A DNA stretch of 64,000 bases from Cavenderia fasciculata (GCF_000203815.1 NW_004457734.1:1247233-1311232), one strand, 5' to 3'; shown: positions 24,001-35,500, counted from the stretch's first letter. Notes: generated by a model not told the origin, from the letters alone. Program-made: numbers and translations.

Positions 24001-26465
24001 TCAATCAATTGATTACAGCCATTAATAATTTATTCTCTACCATTTTGTTCAATCAACCAACCATTGCATGTTTGAATCGTCTCATTCAATATTTGGATCC
24101 ACTATCACGTTCAAAGGATGGACACTTGCGTGAAAAGTCATTGTTTTGTATTCTATATTTGGTTAAAAAGTTTATTGAATACAGTGCCGAATCTGAAAAC
24201 TTGCCTGGCGATAAAAAGTTTGAAAACATTGGTACTACACTTTCAATTGTTATTCCAAGATGTACAGATCCAGAAGTTAATATTAGAAAATATGCAATTG
24301 AATCTATTCAATTAATCCTATGTAAGAGAAACAAAAGAGAGAGAAACAAATACATGTAGCTTATTAACAATTGTTATTTTTATTCTTTTAGATGTTGATT
24401 ATATGTTAAAGACAGCAACACCAGAAATGAGAAGAGTTAAACCAATTGAACATCTTCATCCATTATCATCAATTAAAGAAACCATTACAACTACAGATGT
24501 TAATGAACAATTCCAATCTTTATTAGAAGTTGCTTCTGTTATTGCTAAAATGGTAAATATATTAAAATATTAATATATTAATTTAATAATACTTATTCAT
24601 TTTGATTTTGATTTCTATTTTAGATGCCATTGGATGAATTACCAAAATTCTTGGAACAATCATTAAAGGGATTACAAGACCTTCAAACCTATAGTACCAA
24701 TGGTACATGTATTATAATTAATGGATTGGTAAAGAGTAGAGGAGGTGAGTTGTTTGATCATGTTGGCATGTTGGTCAAAGGATTCTTGGCAGCAATGGAA
24801 GGTATTACATCAGACACTACAATGAATGGAACATTGGTTTCACTTCGTAGTCTTGCCAACCACCATTTGATTGCTGTATTGAGTCAATTGCTAGAGTTCC
24901 CAATGCCACATAGCGTTCATGTCATCAAGGCATTACAGATTGTGTCAAAGGACAAGAATTTGGTAGTACCAACCTTTAACCATTTGATGGATCTATTGAA
25001 CAACAAGCCAATCTATGAGGATAAACCAGACCCCAAGGACAAGAAAAAGACAGTGCCATCTCAGTTTAATGTAGCACTCGCCACCACCTCGTCGCTAGGT
25101 GAGATACTCCAATTGGAAGAGTTGGAGGATGTTGCCAACCACTTTTACGCACAACTCTTTTGCACGGTCTCTTTGCGTGCCGGTACCACCAACAACTCGC
25201 TCAACTCAACCTCTGAACACCCAGGTGTAGGTGGTGCCAAGGGCAAGTCCGTCACTATCATCCCATCGCAGCAGTTGATCGCCACATTCCGCCAGTTCTT
25301 CAAGTGCACCAAGGAAGACGAGATGCTCGAGGAGATTGACAGCGCCATCGACAACTTGGACAAGGTCGACTACCCCAAGTCGCTGCAAGAGATCACTTCC
25401 AAGGTCGCTCAAGCACACCCCGACCTCATCAAACCTATTTTCGAGTACCTCATCCCCTACCAAAAGAGCAACTATGTGCCACAACGTGTAGTGACTACTG
25501 CTATTGTCGCCGAACTCGTCAACCACTGTCCCGACAAGGAACTGTTGCAACGTCTCATCAACACATTGCTCGGAGCACTCGTCGAGCCTGCTATCAAGCT
25601 CATTTCACTCAAGGGTCTCTCCAACATTGTGTCTTGCGGTGCCGAACAAACCAACCGTTACGCACCAACCGTCATTGACGCTCTTTCATCGTCGATCGAT
25701 GATTCGGACGAAGTTATGGCCATGGAATCAATGCTTGGTCTCTCCAAGATCTTTACTGTCGTCGATGAGTCTCGTGTAGCCCCCATTCTCGTTAATATTT
25801 GCAACCGTATCAAACCAGCCTTTGAGAAACCCAACGATGAGATTCGTGCCGCCTCTTTCACACTCTTTGGCAGTCTCTGGCGTTTCGGTGGTGGCCTTGC
25901 ATCCGATCCCTTTTACGAGCAGATGCATAACAACCTTCCATGTCTTGTAATGCATGTCAACGATGAAAGTGCAGCTGTTCGCAGTGCCTGCAAAACTACC
26001 CTTCGTCAACTTTCAGCTCTTCTCCGTGCCGATCAAGTTAAAGTGTTTTTCCATAAGCGTTCTTTTGATGCAGACGCAACTCTTGATTATGATGAATTCT
26101 TGGATGAATTATCTAAAGTTTTGGTAAGAAATGGAAATAGGAAATAGGAAATGGAAAAGATGATCAATTTTATTAACTCTATTATTTATTATTTATGTTA
26201 TTTTTAGATTACATTCTACACTGACAGAATTAATTATTTCTTAATGACTACAATTGAATATTATAAGAGTAATTGGGTTGTATTACGTGGTAATGCAGCC
26301 ACATTGACAGGATTTATTTTAGGAAATATGCCAGAGGAGAAACGTATTAGTACCACTCTTAATCCAGCCATTATCACTCAGTCTTTGATTCGTTTACTTG
26401 GCGAAAAATCAGCCGAAGTTAGAAAGAAGGCTGCCGATTCAATGTCTTATCTCCATACCTATTAA
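21065..26465 (+). CDS. mroh1: MROH1-like HEAT-repeat protein (HEATR7A)
   Basis: Seven exons, 21065-21256, 21355-21649, 21723-23808, 23894-24321, 24392-24552, 24624-26123 and 26208-26465, all in phase, give 1,639 residues, matching animal MROH1 in length. The protein is almost wholly alpha-helical HEAT repeats, starting with NALLCAANDGDEKVRTTV, the usual N-terminal repeat of this family, and including GFFSKKGGPKGIKNCVLQSL. It has no catalytic motif. Maestro HEAT-like protein 1 is associated with the actin-dependent partition of lysosomes in animal cells; transfer of that role here is inference. The middles of exons 3 and 6 are rich in C-ending codons, while the ends of exons are AT-rich. Confidence 0.88.
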
Positions 26466-26601
26466 TAATAGAATAATAATAATTAGAATAATAATAAACT
26501 TATAACATACATTTTTTACATTCCATTTACACATCCAGCTGGATCCAAAAAGACAATAAATTTAAATTTAAATTTAAATTTAATGCTTCTTCTTCCCCCA
26601 T

Positions 26602-26672
26602 CATACTCTATTGTATCATTTTAAATCTTGGATGAAAAGACGGTTTAATTTAAAATGATTTAATAGAGTATA
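26602..26672. repeat. Imperfect inverted repeat, 25 bp arms, MITE-like
   Basis: The left arm 26602-26626 pairs with the right arm 26648-26672 with about 22 of 25 positions matching, around a 21-base loop. Outside, CTTCTTCC and GGAAGG can extend it. It could be a small inverted-repeat element or an RNA hairpin. Confidence 0.55.
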
Positions 26673-26747
26673 ATGAGGAAGGTTGTGAAATGTTGTTGGA
26701 CACATGTGTCGAGACAAACATTAAAAAATATAGTTGATTAAAGAGAG

Positions 26748-26765
26748 AAGACACATATGTGTCTT
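26748..26765. repeat. Perfect 18 bp palindrome AAGACACAT|ATGTGTCTT
   Basis: A perfect palindrome whose core ACACAT/ATGTGT is shared with GACACATGTGTC 38 bp upstream (26699-26710). Paired sites of this type could bind a dimeric factor near the start of the next gene. Confidence 0.6.
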
Positions 26766-26858
26766 GATTAGTTATTTAGTTTATTTCGCTGCATGTGTTG
26801 ACTATTCTCCAAGTACCATCTGAATTCTTTACAAACAATACTATTATAGGAGCCCCAA

Positions 26859-28256
26859 ATGGTTACATCCTTTAGAACCAAACTCCTTGATAGTAAAGAA
26901 TCTAATTCCATATATATATTAAAATCACTTTACGACGCCACGGTTCAATCTCGTCCACAGTGTATATTATACCGATGAAGAACAAATACATCTTTGTGAA
27001 AAGAAAGATGATTGCCCATTACATCGTTTTCCAAATACAATGACCAAAGCTCAAATAGCTCACTCTCTTCTCATACACTATTATCATCTTTATCAAATTG
27101 ACCCCAACAAGGAATCGGTTAAAGATAAAGTCTGGAAAAAGTTTGTTACACCGTACGAGGAGTGTATCAAAGCATTTGGAAAGGAGCATTATTATTATGG
27201 CATCTACATTTTCAAAGATTGTATCAGCAACAAGAAAGGCGAGATCCCTGCAATCACCAAAACAGTCAATGACGATGGATTTTATCTCAACTTGAATACC
27301 AACATTCCACTAAAATACCACACAACTTTTAGCGATAAAGTATGGATACAACAACAATCAATGACTTCCACTGAAAGAGCAAATGAATTAATGTTAATTC
27401 ACATGAAAGTTTTGGTGTCAATCTTGAATCAAATCATTCTCAAGTTTAGGGGTCCAACAATTCCCAAACCAAGTGATTTTGGTGACATCCCACATTTCAA
27501 ACATTTTGAAAACTTTATCAAGAAGCTCATTTCATTGGCCAAGCTCAGCGAAGAAGATATCATCAAGATATGTACGATGCCAAAAGGTTGGGGTAACATT
27601 GTTCACTGTGGTCTTACCAGTGGTAGTGTTCCAAAGGACCATCCAATCATTAATACACAAGTTAACCTTGAACTCGATGGAAATGAACTATCTACTCCAT
27701 CAAAGGAAAAGTTAAAGGAGTTCCACAATGCATTCCATCGTGTGGAAGCTTGTTTTCCCTCGACCACCACCGTATCATTCACAAGTACTCCATTGCACAA
27801 GTTTGCCTTGTCAAATAATGATGAACGTATGATATATATAAAAAAAAAAAAGTATCAATTAGATATATAAATATATTAACATATTTTCCCAAAGTATTAC
27901 CAAACCTTCATCGTGGTAGGAGTGGTGTCGAAACCACTGATACTTATCAAGAGGTTTGGGATAACCTTGAGAATAGCCTGAATCTATTCTACAGTCATAT
28001 GGGAGATCCTATGAAAAAGCAATCCATATTCGAGTTGGACAACAATCCCAATCACAACCATAATATGGAACAGGATGACCACTCTTCATCCACTTCTACT
28101 ACTACTACTACAACTACTACTACGACCAGTACAATTCAATACCAAGATGACTCTGATGATGATGATTTAAATGGTGTTGATTCAAATGAACACTGGATCC
28201 AAAGAAAGAAACAAAGATTTGACCAACCTTTCCACAAGGAACAAGAAGAGGATTAA
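26859..28256 (+). CDS. Unknown dictyostelid protein, 5' end out of frame
   Basis: Clear coding runs from 27040 (and already from about 26961) to 27826, then 27895-28256 after a 68 bp intron; that part is 382 residues. The segment with YTDEEQIHLCEKKDDCPLHR just before 27040 looks coding but has no ATG in frame. A good ATG at 26859 opens a convincing reading frame (MVTSFRTKLLDSKESNS) that is one base out of phase with the downstream frame and stops near 26966-26970. So either a one-base error or mutation lies near 26955-26970, or a splice form is missed. The Cys/His segment might hold a zinc. The C-terminus is Thr, Asp and Lys-rich. Family not recognised. Confidence 0.55.
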
Positions 28257-28358
28257 AAAAAACAATTCACAACTTAAAATAAATATATTAATAATAATAA
28301 AGTTTTTAGATTATAAATATATTGATATTTTATTAAATAAATAATTATTGTATTAAAT

Positions 28359-29194
28359 TTAATTGATAAAAGAGTTTATGCTTTCAGATTTATAACCATC
28401 CTTGGAATAGGTGATTGGGAAGAAACTTTCTTCCATCTCTACAGAATTGTGTAACTTGTATCTACCATAGATGAATCCAACATCCTTTTCTTTGAATTTA
28501 GTCTTGTCTGGAATAAAACATAATGCATAGGCCATTCTCTCTGTTAAAAAAAAAATAGATCATTAATTTAACATTAACCATAATTGGAGTATGGTATATT
28601 TCCATCAAGGTTTACATACCATTCTTCATACTAGTATTTGAACCTGATCCATGCCAAGTCAAACCATGGTGAATACCACAACCACCTTTGGGGACTACAA
28701 CTGGGACAACATCTGGTTTTTCAATACCTTCCTTTTGAGCAGCTTCGTTTAGGTTCTTGGTGTAAGATGGTGGAACATGGAAATTCTTGACCATACCAGA
28801 ATGAGTGTTCCATTTATGACTTCCCTTTACATACTCTAAAGTACCATTCTCTGTAGAAACATCAGTCAATGCCAACCAAATAGTGACAACTGAAACTGGA
28901 TTGAAAAAAGTTAAATATGGTTCATCTTGATGGAATTTGATTGGACCTCCACCAATTGGTTTCCACTAAAAGATATATGTTAGAAATTGTAAAAATTTAA
29001 TAGAGATTTAAAATTATTTACAAATAAATCATCTTGAGCAAGACGAGCACCTTCCCAACCCATTAAATCGGCAGCAACCTTTCCCAACTTTTCACTCAAT
29101 GCAACTCTAGCAAAACTAGGATCACACTTGAATGCATTGGCAAGTTCACGAGTAGTATCATTTCTTGATAAATTTGGTCTCCAATTTAATTCAT
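28359..29194 (-). CDS. Phytanoyl-CoA dioxygenase (PhyH) family protein, 5' part not found
   Basis: Three exons, 29194-29022, 28965-28620 and 28540-28359, are in phase and encode 233 residues. The iron-binding motif KFHQDEPYL (HxD) and the second histidine in LTWHGSGSN are present, along with WLALTDVSTENGTLEYVKGSHKW, typical of Fe(II)/2-oxoglutarate PhyH dioxygenases; a distal Arg for 2-oxoglutarate is probably R in SxxNGMER. The first visible exon begins with a good acceptor (TTTTTTTAG) yet no upstream exon with an ATG can be seen before the divergent SNARE gene at 29511. Family proteins usually have another ~50-80 residues there. It may be a 5'-truncated gene. Substrate unknown. Confidence 0.75.
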
Positions 29195-29510
29195 CTAAAA
29201 AAAGAGAGAGAGAAAAAAAAACAAAATATTGAAAAAAAGAGTGAAAAAAAAAAAAATATTAATATAACATTATTTCTCAAATAGGGGAATATTATAAAAA
29301 CTGCAAATTATTTAATTAACTACCCCTAAAAAAATACTATTTGATTCTCCCAACAACAGTTCCTTGAATTATTCGCAAGTGAATCACAATTATTAGTCTT
29401 GATGAAAGATATAAATAGATAGATTATTATGGAGGCCATCATATTCAATAAATATATATTTACTCACCAACCACCATAGCTAGCTATCATAGTTATAATA
29501 TATATACATC
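29195..29510. other. Short divergent region lacking the expected PhyH first exon
   Basis: AT-rich, with poly-A/T runs at 29211-29270. I looked on the minus strand for a first exon with an ATG and in-phase donor and found none convincing. Confidence 0.4.
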
Positions 29511-30436
29511 ATGTCAACTACGCTGACATCTGATCCATTTTACAAAGTACAAGCGTAAGTAAGGACCTACCATGGAGGATTGATATATCAATTGCAAGCA
29601 CTTATGTATACGTATATGAGGTCGACTGGATTATTAACGATCATTGAATGTGTATATTTATTTATTTTAGTGATATTCAATCATCGTTAAAGCTGCTAAC
29701 AGATGATCATCAAATATGGAAACAATTACTGGCTGAAACTAATGCTACTGCTGCCACCAAACACCAAATTAGATGGACTACCAAAGAACTTAAAAGGGTG
29801 GTAACCAGACATGAAGATACATTGAGAGAATTGTCAGACTCTATTGTAATAGCTGAAAAGAATAGGGAAAAGTATAGATTGACATTGGTTGAAATTGAAA
29901 ATAGAAAGAGATTTGTACGTGAATCATTGGCACTACTTGTCACCATAAAACATGATCTTTATAGCAATAGTAGTAATGAATACCACAAGATTGATTACTC
30001 TGACAATCTAAAAGAATTACTATCCTCTTCTACTCCTCGAGGAGTAGGTCTTGAAAAGAGAAGGGCTGATGATCGACTACCAACCGAAGATTATGAAGTT
30101 CAAATGGGTGGCCAATATTTCATACAACAACGATTATACAAAGAACAAGATAAAGGTTTGGATCAACTACTCGATAATGCCAAGGAATTGGGTGAAATCA
30201 CAAAGACAATGGGTACTGAAATTAAATCTCAAGGAATGTAAGTATTCAAACATGTTGTCCTATCCTATCCTATAGGATCCATATATATGTGTATTGAATA
30301 CTATATTAAAATTAATATTAATATTATCTATTCTTTTTTTTTTTTTAGAATGTTGGACAAGCTTGATAAAAGAGCAGATCATTCAACAAATACATTGAGT
30401 GGTTTAATGAGGAGATTGGATAGATTTATGACTTGA
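29511..30436 (+). CDS. Syntaxin-6-like Qc SNARE without a visible membrane anchor
   Basis: Three exons, 29511-29554, 29671-30237 and 30349-30436, give 232 residues. The N-terminus (SDPFYKVQADIQSSLK, then IRWTTKELKRVV) matches the syntaxin-6/10/61 N-terminal helical domain. A SNARE motif covers about residues 172-230, with the zero-layer Gln in EIKSQGIML, followed by LDKLDKR and ending RRLDRFMT. The stop comes just where the C-terminal membrane helix should start, and I cannot find a downstream exon coding for one before BRK1. Syntaxin-6-group proteins act in endosome-to-Golgi fusion. Either the protein is held by partners or lipid, or a 3' exon is missed. Confidence 0.8.
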
Positions 30437-30811
30437 TCGATCCAACTCTTTGGAGATATCTGTCTATTAATTATAATAATAATAATTAATAAATATCCAT
30501 GTAAATAATTAATTATTGGTTTTTGTTGTTGACCCTCTTTGAAAATAATGTGATCTCTCACAGCTGTGCATTTTTGATGCACCCCAAATTAATTAATTTA
30601 TTGATTTTAATAATTGGTTACCTCTTTTGAAAACTTAATATCATAAATTCTATATTTTACTAATAATAAGAATAAACTCTGACTCTTTCAACCTATATTT
30701 TAATATACATTTTAAAAGGTTTTTTTTTTTTTTTTTTTGACAGCTCAAATCGATCAAATCTGTGTGCAAAGTCAGTATTAGATATTAAAGTAATAATTAA
30801 CATAATAAGAC
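30437..30811. other. Spacer with tandem short hairpins
   Basis: Between the SNARE gene and brk1. It holds two adjacent hairpins at 30549-30582, an 18-base T run at 30720-30738 and little else. No membrane-helix exon was found here. Confidence 0.4.
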
Positions 30812-31109
30812 ATGTCTAAATCACACATTCAAAGAGATTGGGAACAAAGAGAGTTTAATGAAGAGATCAGTTTAAACATTCAAAAGATTATAGATTTCCT
30901 AAACAAGTTTGGTATGTTTCAACACAGGTGGTTTGATCGATCATCATCATCGTCATCATGTGAGCAAATCGGATTGTACTTACATTATATCTATTATCAT
31001 TATAGATCTTTCAACTAGAAACAAACTAGCAACTGTAAATGAAAAGTTATCAATGTTGGAAAGACAAGTTGATTATCTTGAATCTGCAATCAAGACTGTC
31101 AATGAATAG
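30812..31109 (+). CDS. brk1: BRK1/HSPC300, subunit of the WAVE/SCAR complex
   Basis: Two exons, 30812-30911 and 31006-31109, give 67 residues, near the 75 of human BRK1. The order of conserved segments is complete: IQRDWEQREFNEEIS, KKI-like IQKIIDFLNKFDLS, then TRNKLATVNEKLSMLERQVD and YLESAIK. The splice join falls in KF|DLS and restores the family sequence. BRK1 is a helical subunit that stabilises the SCAR/WAVE complex, which drives Arp2/3 actin assembly at the leading edge. The short gene has a 94 bp intron. Confidence 0.95.
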
Positions 31110-31508
31110 ATAGAATAGAGTAGAATAGAAAGATAGAGATAGATAGAAATATAGAGAAAAGAGAGATAGCATTATTTTTTGGTGCCATCTAAACCTTATC
31201 ACAAACTTGCGCAACCATCCTTGTACTCTTTGACTCACAAACAGTAATTAAAGAAGAAAGAGGAGATAACAACAACAACAACAACAACATGTAATAGCAA
31301 AAACACACAAGTAAAATAAACCAATCATTGTATAATAGGAGAAAACTACAACATATAGGACAAGACATTGTTAGATCTAGATTTATATCGGGGACGACCC
31401 TTCAAACCTGTGGGTTAGGGGTCTATCATCATTGTCCGACGATATTAATAATAATTTGTTTGTGTATAAGATATAACTTTTGTTTATTTTTAGATCTCTC
31501 TCTCTCTC
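31110..31508. other. Convergent spacer with a foldable GC-richer segment
   Basis: Between brk1 and ostc. It has an AAC repeat at 31268-31290 and a 61-base segment at 31385-31445 with two sets of complementary arms (see finding). No coding signal. Confidence 0.45.
31385..31445. ncRNA. Possible structured small RNA (hairpin with paired ends)
   Basis: The ends ATATCG..GGAC and GTCC..CGATAT can pair, and inside them GACCC pairs with GGGTC and AACC with GGTT around a three-base loop. The length (about 60 nt) and paired ends resemble dictyostelid Class I RNAs, but the conserved 11-base motif of that class is not present. Strand cannot be settled and no upstream element was recognised. A hypothesis only. 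Confidence 0.25.
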
Positions 31509-31940
31509 TTAAGCGAAACCATAGTTTGGAATCTTCATTCTAAGGAAAACGATAGCGATATTGTATGAAGCGACGATTAAAACAAGAGCGGCGATAAAGA
31601 TATAGTTGTTGTTTTTGTCTTTGTTGAGATCAGAGAGAATGAAACCAATGGCACCCAAGGCAAAGATAAATCCAGCAGAGAGACCTTCGATAATGAATTG
31701 ACCATTGACACGATACATCTGAAAGACCGATGGCTTTTGTACACCACGTTCATCTTGCGAGTAACCAATCGATGGTGGTTGAACGATGAAATCATAGATG
31801 ATGCCACTAGACACTAAAAAGTAGGTGACAAACACAATCACAAACACCTTCATTGGTGATGGATAACTAAATGTTGGTGTCTTTAATCTAAGGCTTGGTA
31901 CCTTGTAAAATTTGAATGGTAATTCTAATATTCCGCTCAT
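31509..31940 (-). CDS. ostc: OSTC, oligosaccharyltransferase complex subunit
   Basis: A single exon of 143 residues, close to human OSTC (149). The family marks are YKVPSLRLKTPT at the N-terminus, SSGIIYDFIVQPPSIG after the first membrane helix, YRVNGQFIIEGLSAGF before the second, and a third helix ending FLRMKIPNYGF. OSTC sits in the ER membrane and tethers the STT3A oligosaccharyltransferase to the Sec61 channel for co-translational N-glycosylation. The open frame extends upstream of the ATG at 31940, but those residues do not belong to the family. Confidence 0.95.
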   Translation of the reverse strand: MSGILELPFKFYKVPSLRLKTPTFSYPSPMKVFVIVFVTYFLVSSGIIYDFIVQPPSIGYSQDERGVQKPSVFQMYRVNGQFIIEGLSAGFIFALGAIGFILSDLNKDKNNNYIFIAALVLIVASYNIAIVFLRMKIPNYGFA

Positions 31941-32534
31941 CTCTCTAAGTTGTTTGTTGATGTTACTATTATATGTACAAATTTGATTTGGTTGGGGTTG
32001 GGGTGGGTTATATTGTTGATCTATGATATGAGATTGCCAACAAGTTGATTCTTCTTCTTCTTCTTCTATTACAAATACAGTGTGGAATGAATGAATGATC
32101 TTCACAAACAAACAAGACAATCTTTTGATTGGGGAAGGGTGAGGAGCGAAGAGAGAGGAACATCCTCATTTTGACTTTGTTTGTTTTTTTTAATTTTTTT
32201 TTATGAGTGGCCCTTCACCCTTAAAAAGGTCAAAACAACCTTTGACATCATCATCGATAGATAGATAGATATTACTCTTTGTCTTGTTGAAGAGAGAATA
32301 GTAAATAAGCTGATTAATATTAAAGAGGACAGAGTAGTATCAATCTAGTAGCATTAGCATCAGGTTAGAAACTTCATCCACCCCCTTAAAAATTTGAAAA
32401 TCCACAACTTAGAAATTTCGAAAGATACTTCATTCATTCATTATCATTAAAAGTAATAGTAATAGTAATAGTACATATAGCATTCAAGTAAAGAGAGAGA
32501 GAGAAAACTAGGATACTAGTTTATCATTACAAGA
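31941..32534. other. Divergent promoter region, ostc / vps39
   Basis: About 590 bp with T-rich and GAGA-type tracts, TAGATAGA repeats near 32256-32270 and an AGTAAT repeat near 32450-32475. No open frame of note. Confidence 0.4.
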
Positions 32535-35500
32535 ATGAATTCATTTACCTCTGTTAATGTAATCGATAAAATACAACAAAAAATAGAATGTATTGATACA
32601 TGGGGTATGTATATGTATAACAATCAAGCAAGATAGGAAGCATGTTACTAATGTATCGTTTCAATCAATAGAGTTTAGAGGTGTAAAGAGACTTTTACTT
32701 GGTACTTATGAAGGTTATGTATTGATATATGAGGTCACTGAAAGACCAAATGGTATGATATAGATATATAAAAGATATTTAAGTGTAGTGTCATTATTTT
32801 GTTAATTTATTCGTTTATATTTTCGTAGTATCAATTAAACTTGTTGATACAAAACAATTATCAAGAAAACCAATTCAACAAATGACAGTATTGGAACCAT
32901 ACAATATGTTGGTGATCTTGACAGATGGTGATCTCAAAGTATTTGATTTGGTGAATGGATTTTCACAAAGAACACCATTGACCAAGGCAAAGGGATGCAA
33001 TGTGTATGCCGTCGCTCAAAACGGATCTTCACTCAGTCTCTGTGCAGCTGTCAAGAAAAAGTTGATGTTGTACAATTGGGATGGCACTGATTTCCTCGAG
33101 TCTAAAGAGTTTAACATACCAGATATCACCAAAGCATTGGATTATCGTGGCGACTCGATTGTCGTTTGTTTCAAAAAGGCTTATAATATTATCAACACCA
33201 TCGATGGTAGTGTTCACAATGTTGATACTGAAAAAATATCATTTGCTACCTTTTTCCAAAACAATGAATTTTTAATTGTAAAGAATAGTATGTAAAGTAA
33301 AATTAAAACGTTCAATCAAATTAGTATATATTTATTTATTATTTCTTTTTCTTTTTTAGATATGTCATTCTTTATAAATACAGATGCAGTACCGACAAGA
33401 AAATATGCATTAACATGGTCAGATTCACCAACCAATTTGACGATTTACTATCCATTTGTACTTTCGATTGAAGCACGTCAAGTGGAGATTCAGATTGTTC
33501 CAGAGTCCAAGACAAACTCCAAGGCCATTTCACAGACACTCTTTATTAATGGTGGTAAGGCGATCACGTCGAAAAAGGATATCTACGTGGCCTCCAACTC
33601 TACCGTGTGGAGACTTGTACAGGTTCCCATCCTCGAACTGGTCGATCAGTTGGTCACCAACTCAGAGTTTGAAACAGCCATCAACGTACTCACAAATTCA
33701 CCAGACACTTTGCCAGGCAAGCGCGACAAGTTGTCCAAGATCAAAATCTCGGCTGCCTATCATCAATTCTCAAGAGAGCAATACATCAGTGCTATGGAAC
33801 TCTTCCTCAGTGCTTCATTTGATCCTCTCAAAGTCATTTCACTCTTTCCTGGTTTCCTTCCACAACTTCTTCAAGAAAAACTTTCAGTTCCAATTCAAAC
33901 AAAAGATCTTGGTAAATTTAAAATCATAATATATTAATAATAATGATCATTTTGATTACTTATACTTTTTTTAATTTTTAGAAAAAAATGAAGATGCATT
34001 GGGAGCATTGGATGCATTTTTAGTTAGTATTAGAAAAGAATTACAGAAACCAGATAGACCACCATATAATTTAAATCCACCTGAATTACACAACTCTGGT
34101 TATGATCTTCCAACATTGATTGATACCACTTTGCTCAAAGTCTATATCAAATTAAAACCAAATTTGATATCAGTCTTTTTCAATCTCAAAAACAGTTTAC
34201 ACATTGAAGAGACTCAACGAGTGTTGATTGAAGAAAAGAAGTTTACAGAACTCGTTACATTCTATCAATCCAAAGCTATGCATCGTGAGGCTCTTTCATT
34301 GTTGGTCAAGAATAGTGGACCAAAGGAAACCATTGCCTATCTCTGTACATTAGGAAAACAACATATAACCATTATTTTGGAACAATCTAAATGGGTACTT
34401 CAATCTTGTCCTGATGAAGCTTTATTAGTATGTCGATAAAATAATCAAATATCCAATTCAATTTACTTAATTTATTCTTTTTTATTTTTATTAGATTTTC
34501 ACAACTGAAAGAAAAGAAAAAGATGAATTACCACCTGATCAAGTTATTCCACATATTAGTGCTCATGCACGTTCATTGTTGATGGAATATTTGGAATGTA
34601 TTATTAATAATCCTATTCATCCAGACAAAACCCCTGATTTCCACAATGCACTCATTTTCGAATATCTCACCAAGATCAACACCTTTATTAGACATTCACC
34701 AGCTCCAAGAGCTCAAGAAACACCTGCTGCCTCTGAATTGGGCAATCTTCGTGAAATTAGATTAAAGTTGATCAACTTTTTACAAACTTCTAAATTTTAT
34801 CTACCAGAAAAAATGTTATCAAGATTCCCTGTTGATGGTAAGAGAAAAAGAAAGAAAAAGAGAAAGATAAAGAAAGAAAACAATTGCTAAACAATCTTTT
34901 CTTTTACTTTTTTAGATTTATTTGAAGAAAGAGCCATTTTATTAAGTAAGATTGGTAGACATGAACAAGCATTGGCAATTTATGCACATAAACTTAAAAA
35001 CTTTAAGATGGCAGAGGAATATTGCGATAGAGTATATAATCGTGATAGTCAAGACTCGAGAGATGTCTATCTCAACCTTTTAAATGTATATTTGAAACCT
35101 GAAGGAACCGATTCCAAACCACTGATTGGACCAGCACTTGCTCTACTCAACAAACACTATCGATCAATCAACACTCCAAACGCACTCGGCTTGTTGCCTC
35201 TTGAAACCTCCATCAAAGAACTCTATCCATTTTTCGAATCTGTCATTCGTGACAATACCAAAACAAAAAGAGATAATCAAGTTATTAAAAATTTATTTAA
35301 AGCTGAAAATGTAAAGGTAATGTATCACACAAAAGTTAAAAAAAAAAGAGAGGAATATATATAAAACTCAATAATATTTGTTAACAGTTCAAACTCTTGT
35401 TTTTTTTTTACTATTTAGATTAAAGAGGAATTAATTCATTTAAGATCAGGTGTAATTAAAATTACAGATGATTTAATTTGTCCTTATTGCAATAAGAGAT

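Larger units (their letters stand above)
26466..26858. other. Intergenic region dense in palindromes and inverted repeats
   Basis: Between mroh1 and the next plus-strand gene. It carries a TTAAAT repeat (26556-26582), a large imperfect inverted repeat (26602-26672), GACACATGTGTC at 26699-26710 and an 18 bp palindrome at 26748-26765. See the separate entries. Confidence 0.5.

Noticed and set aside
31941-32120. Upstream in-frame extension of ostc
   Set aside because: The added residues do not match the family; the ATG at 31940 gives the family-like start.
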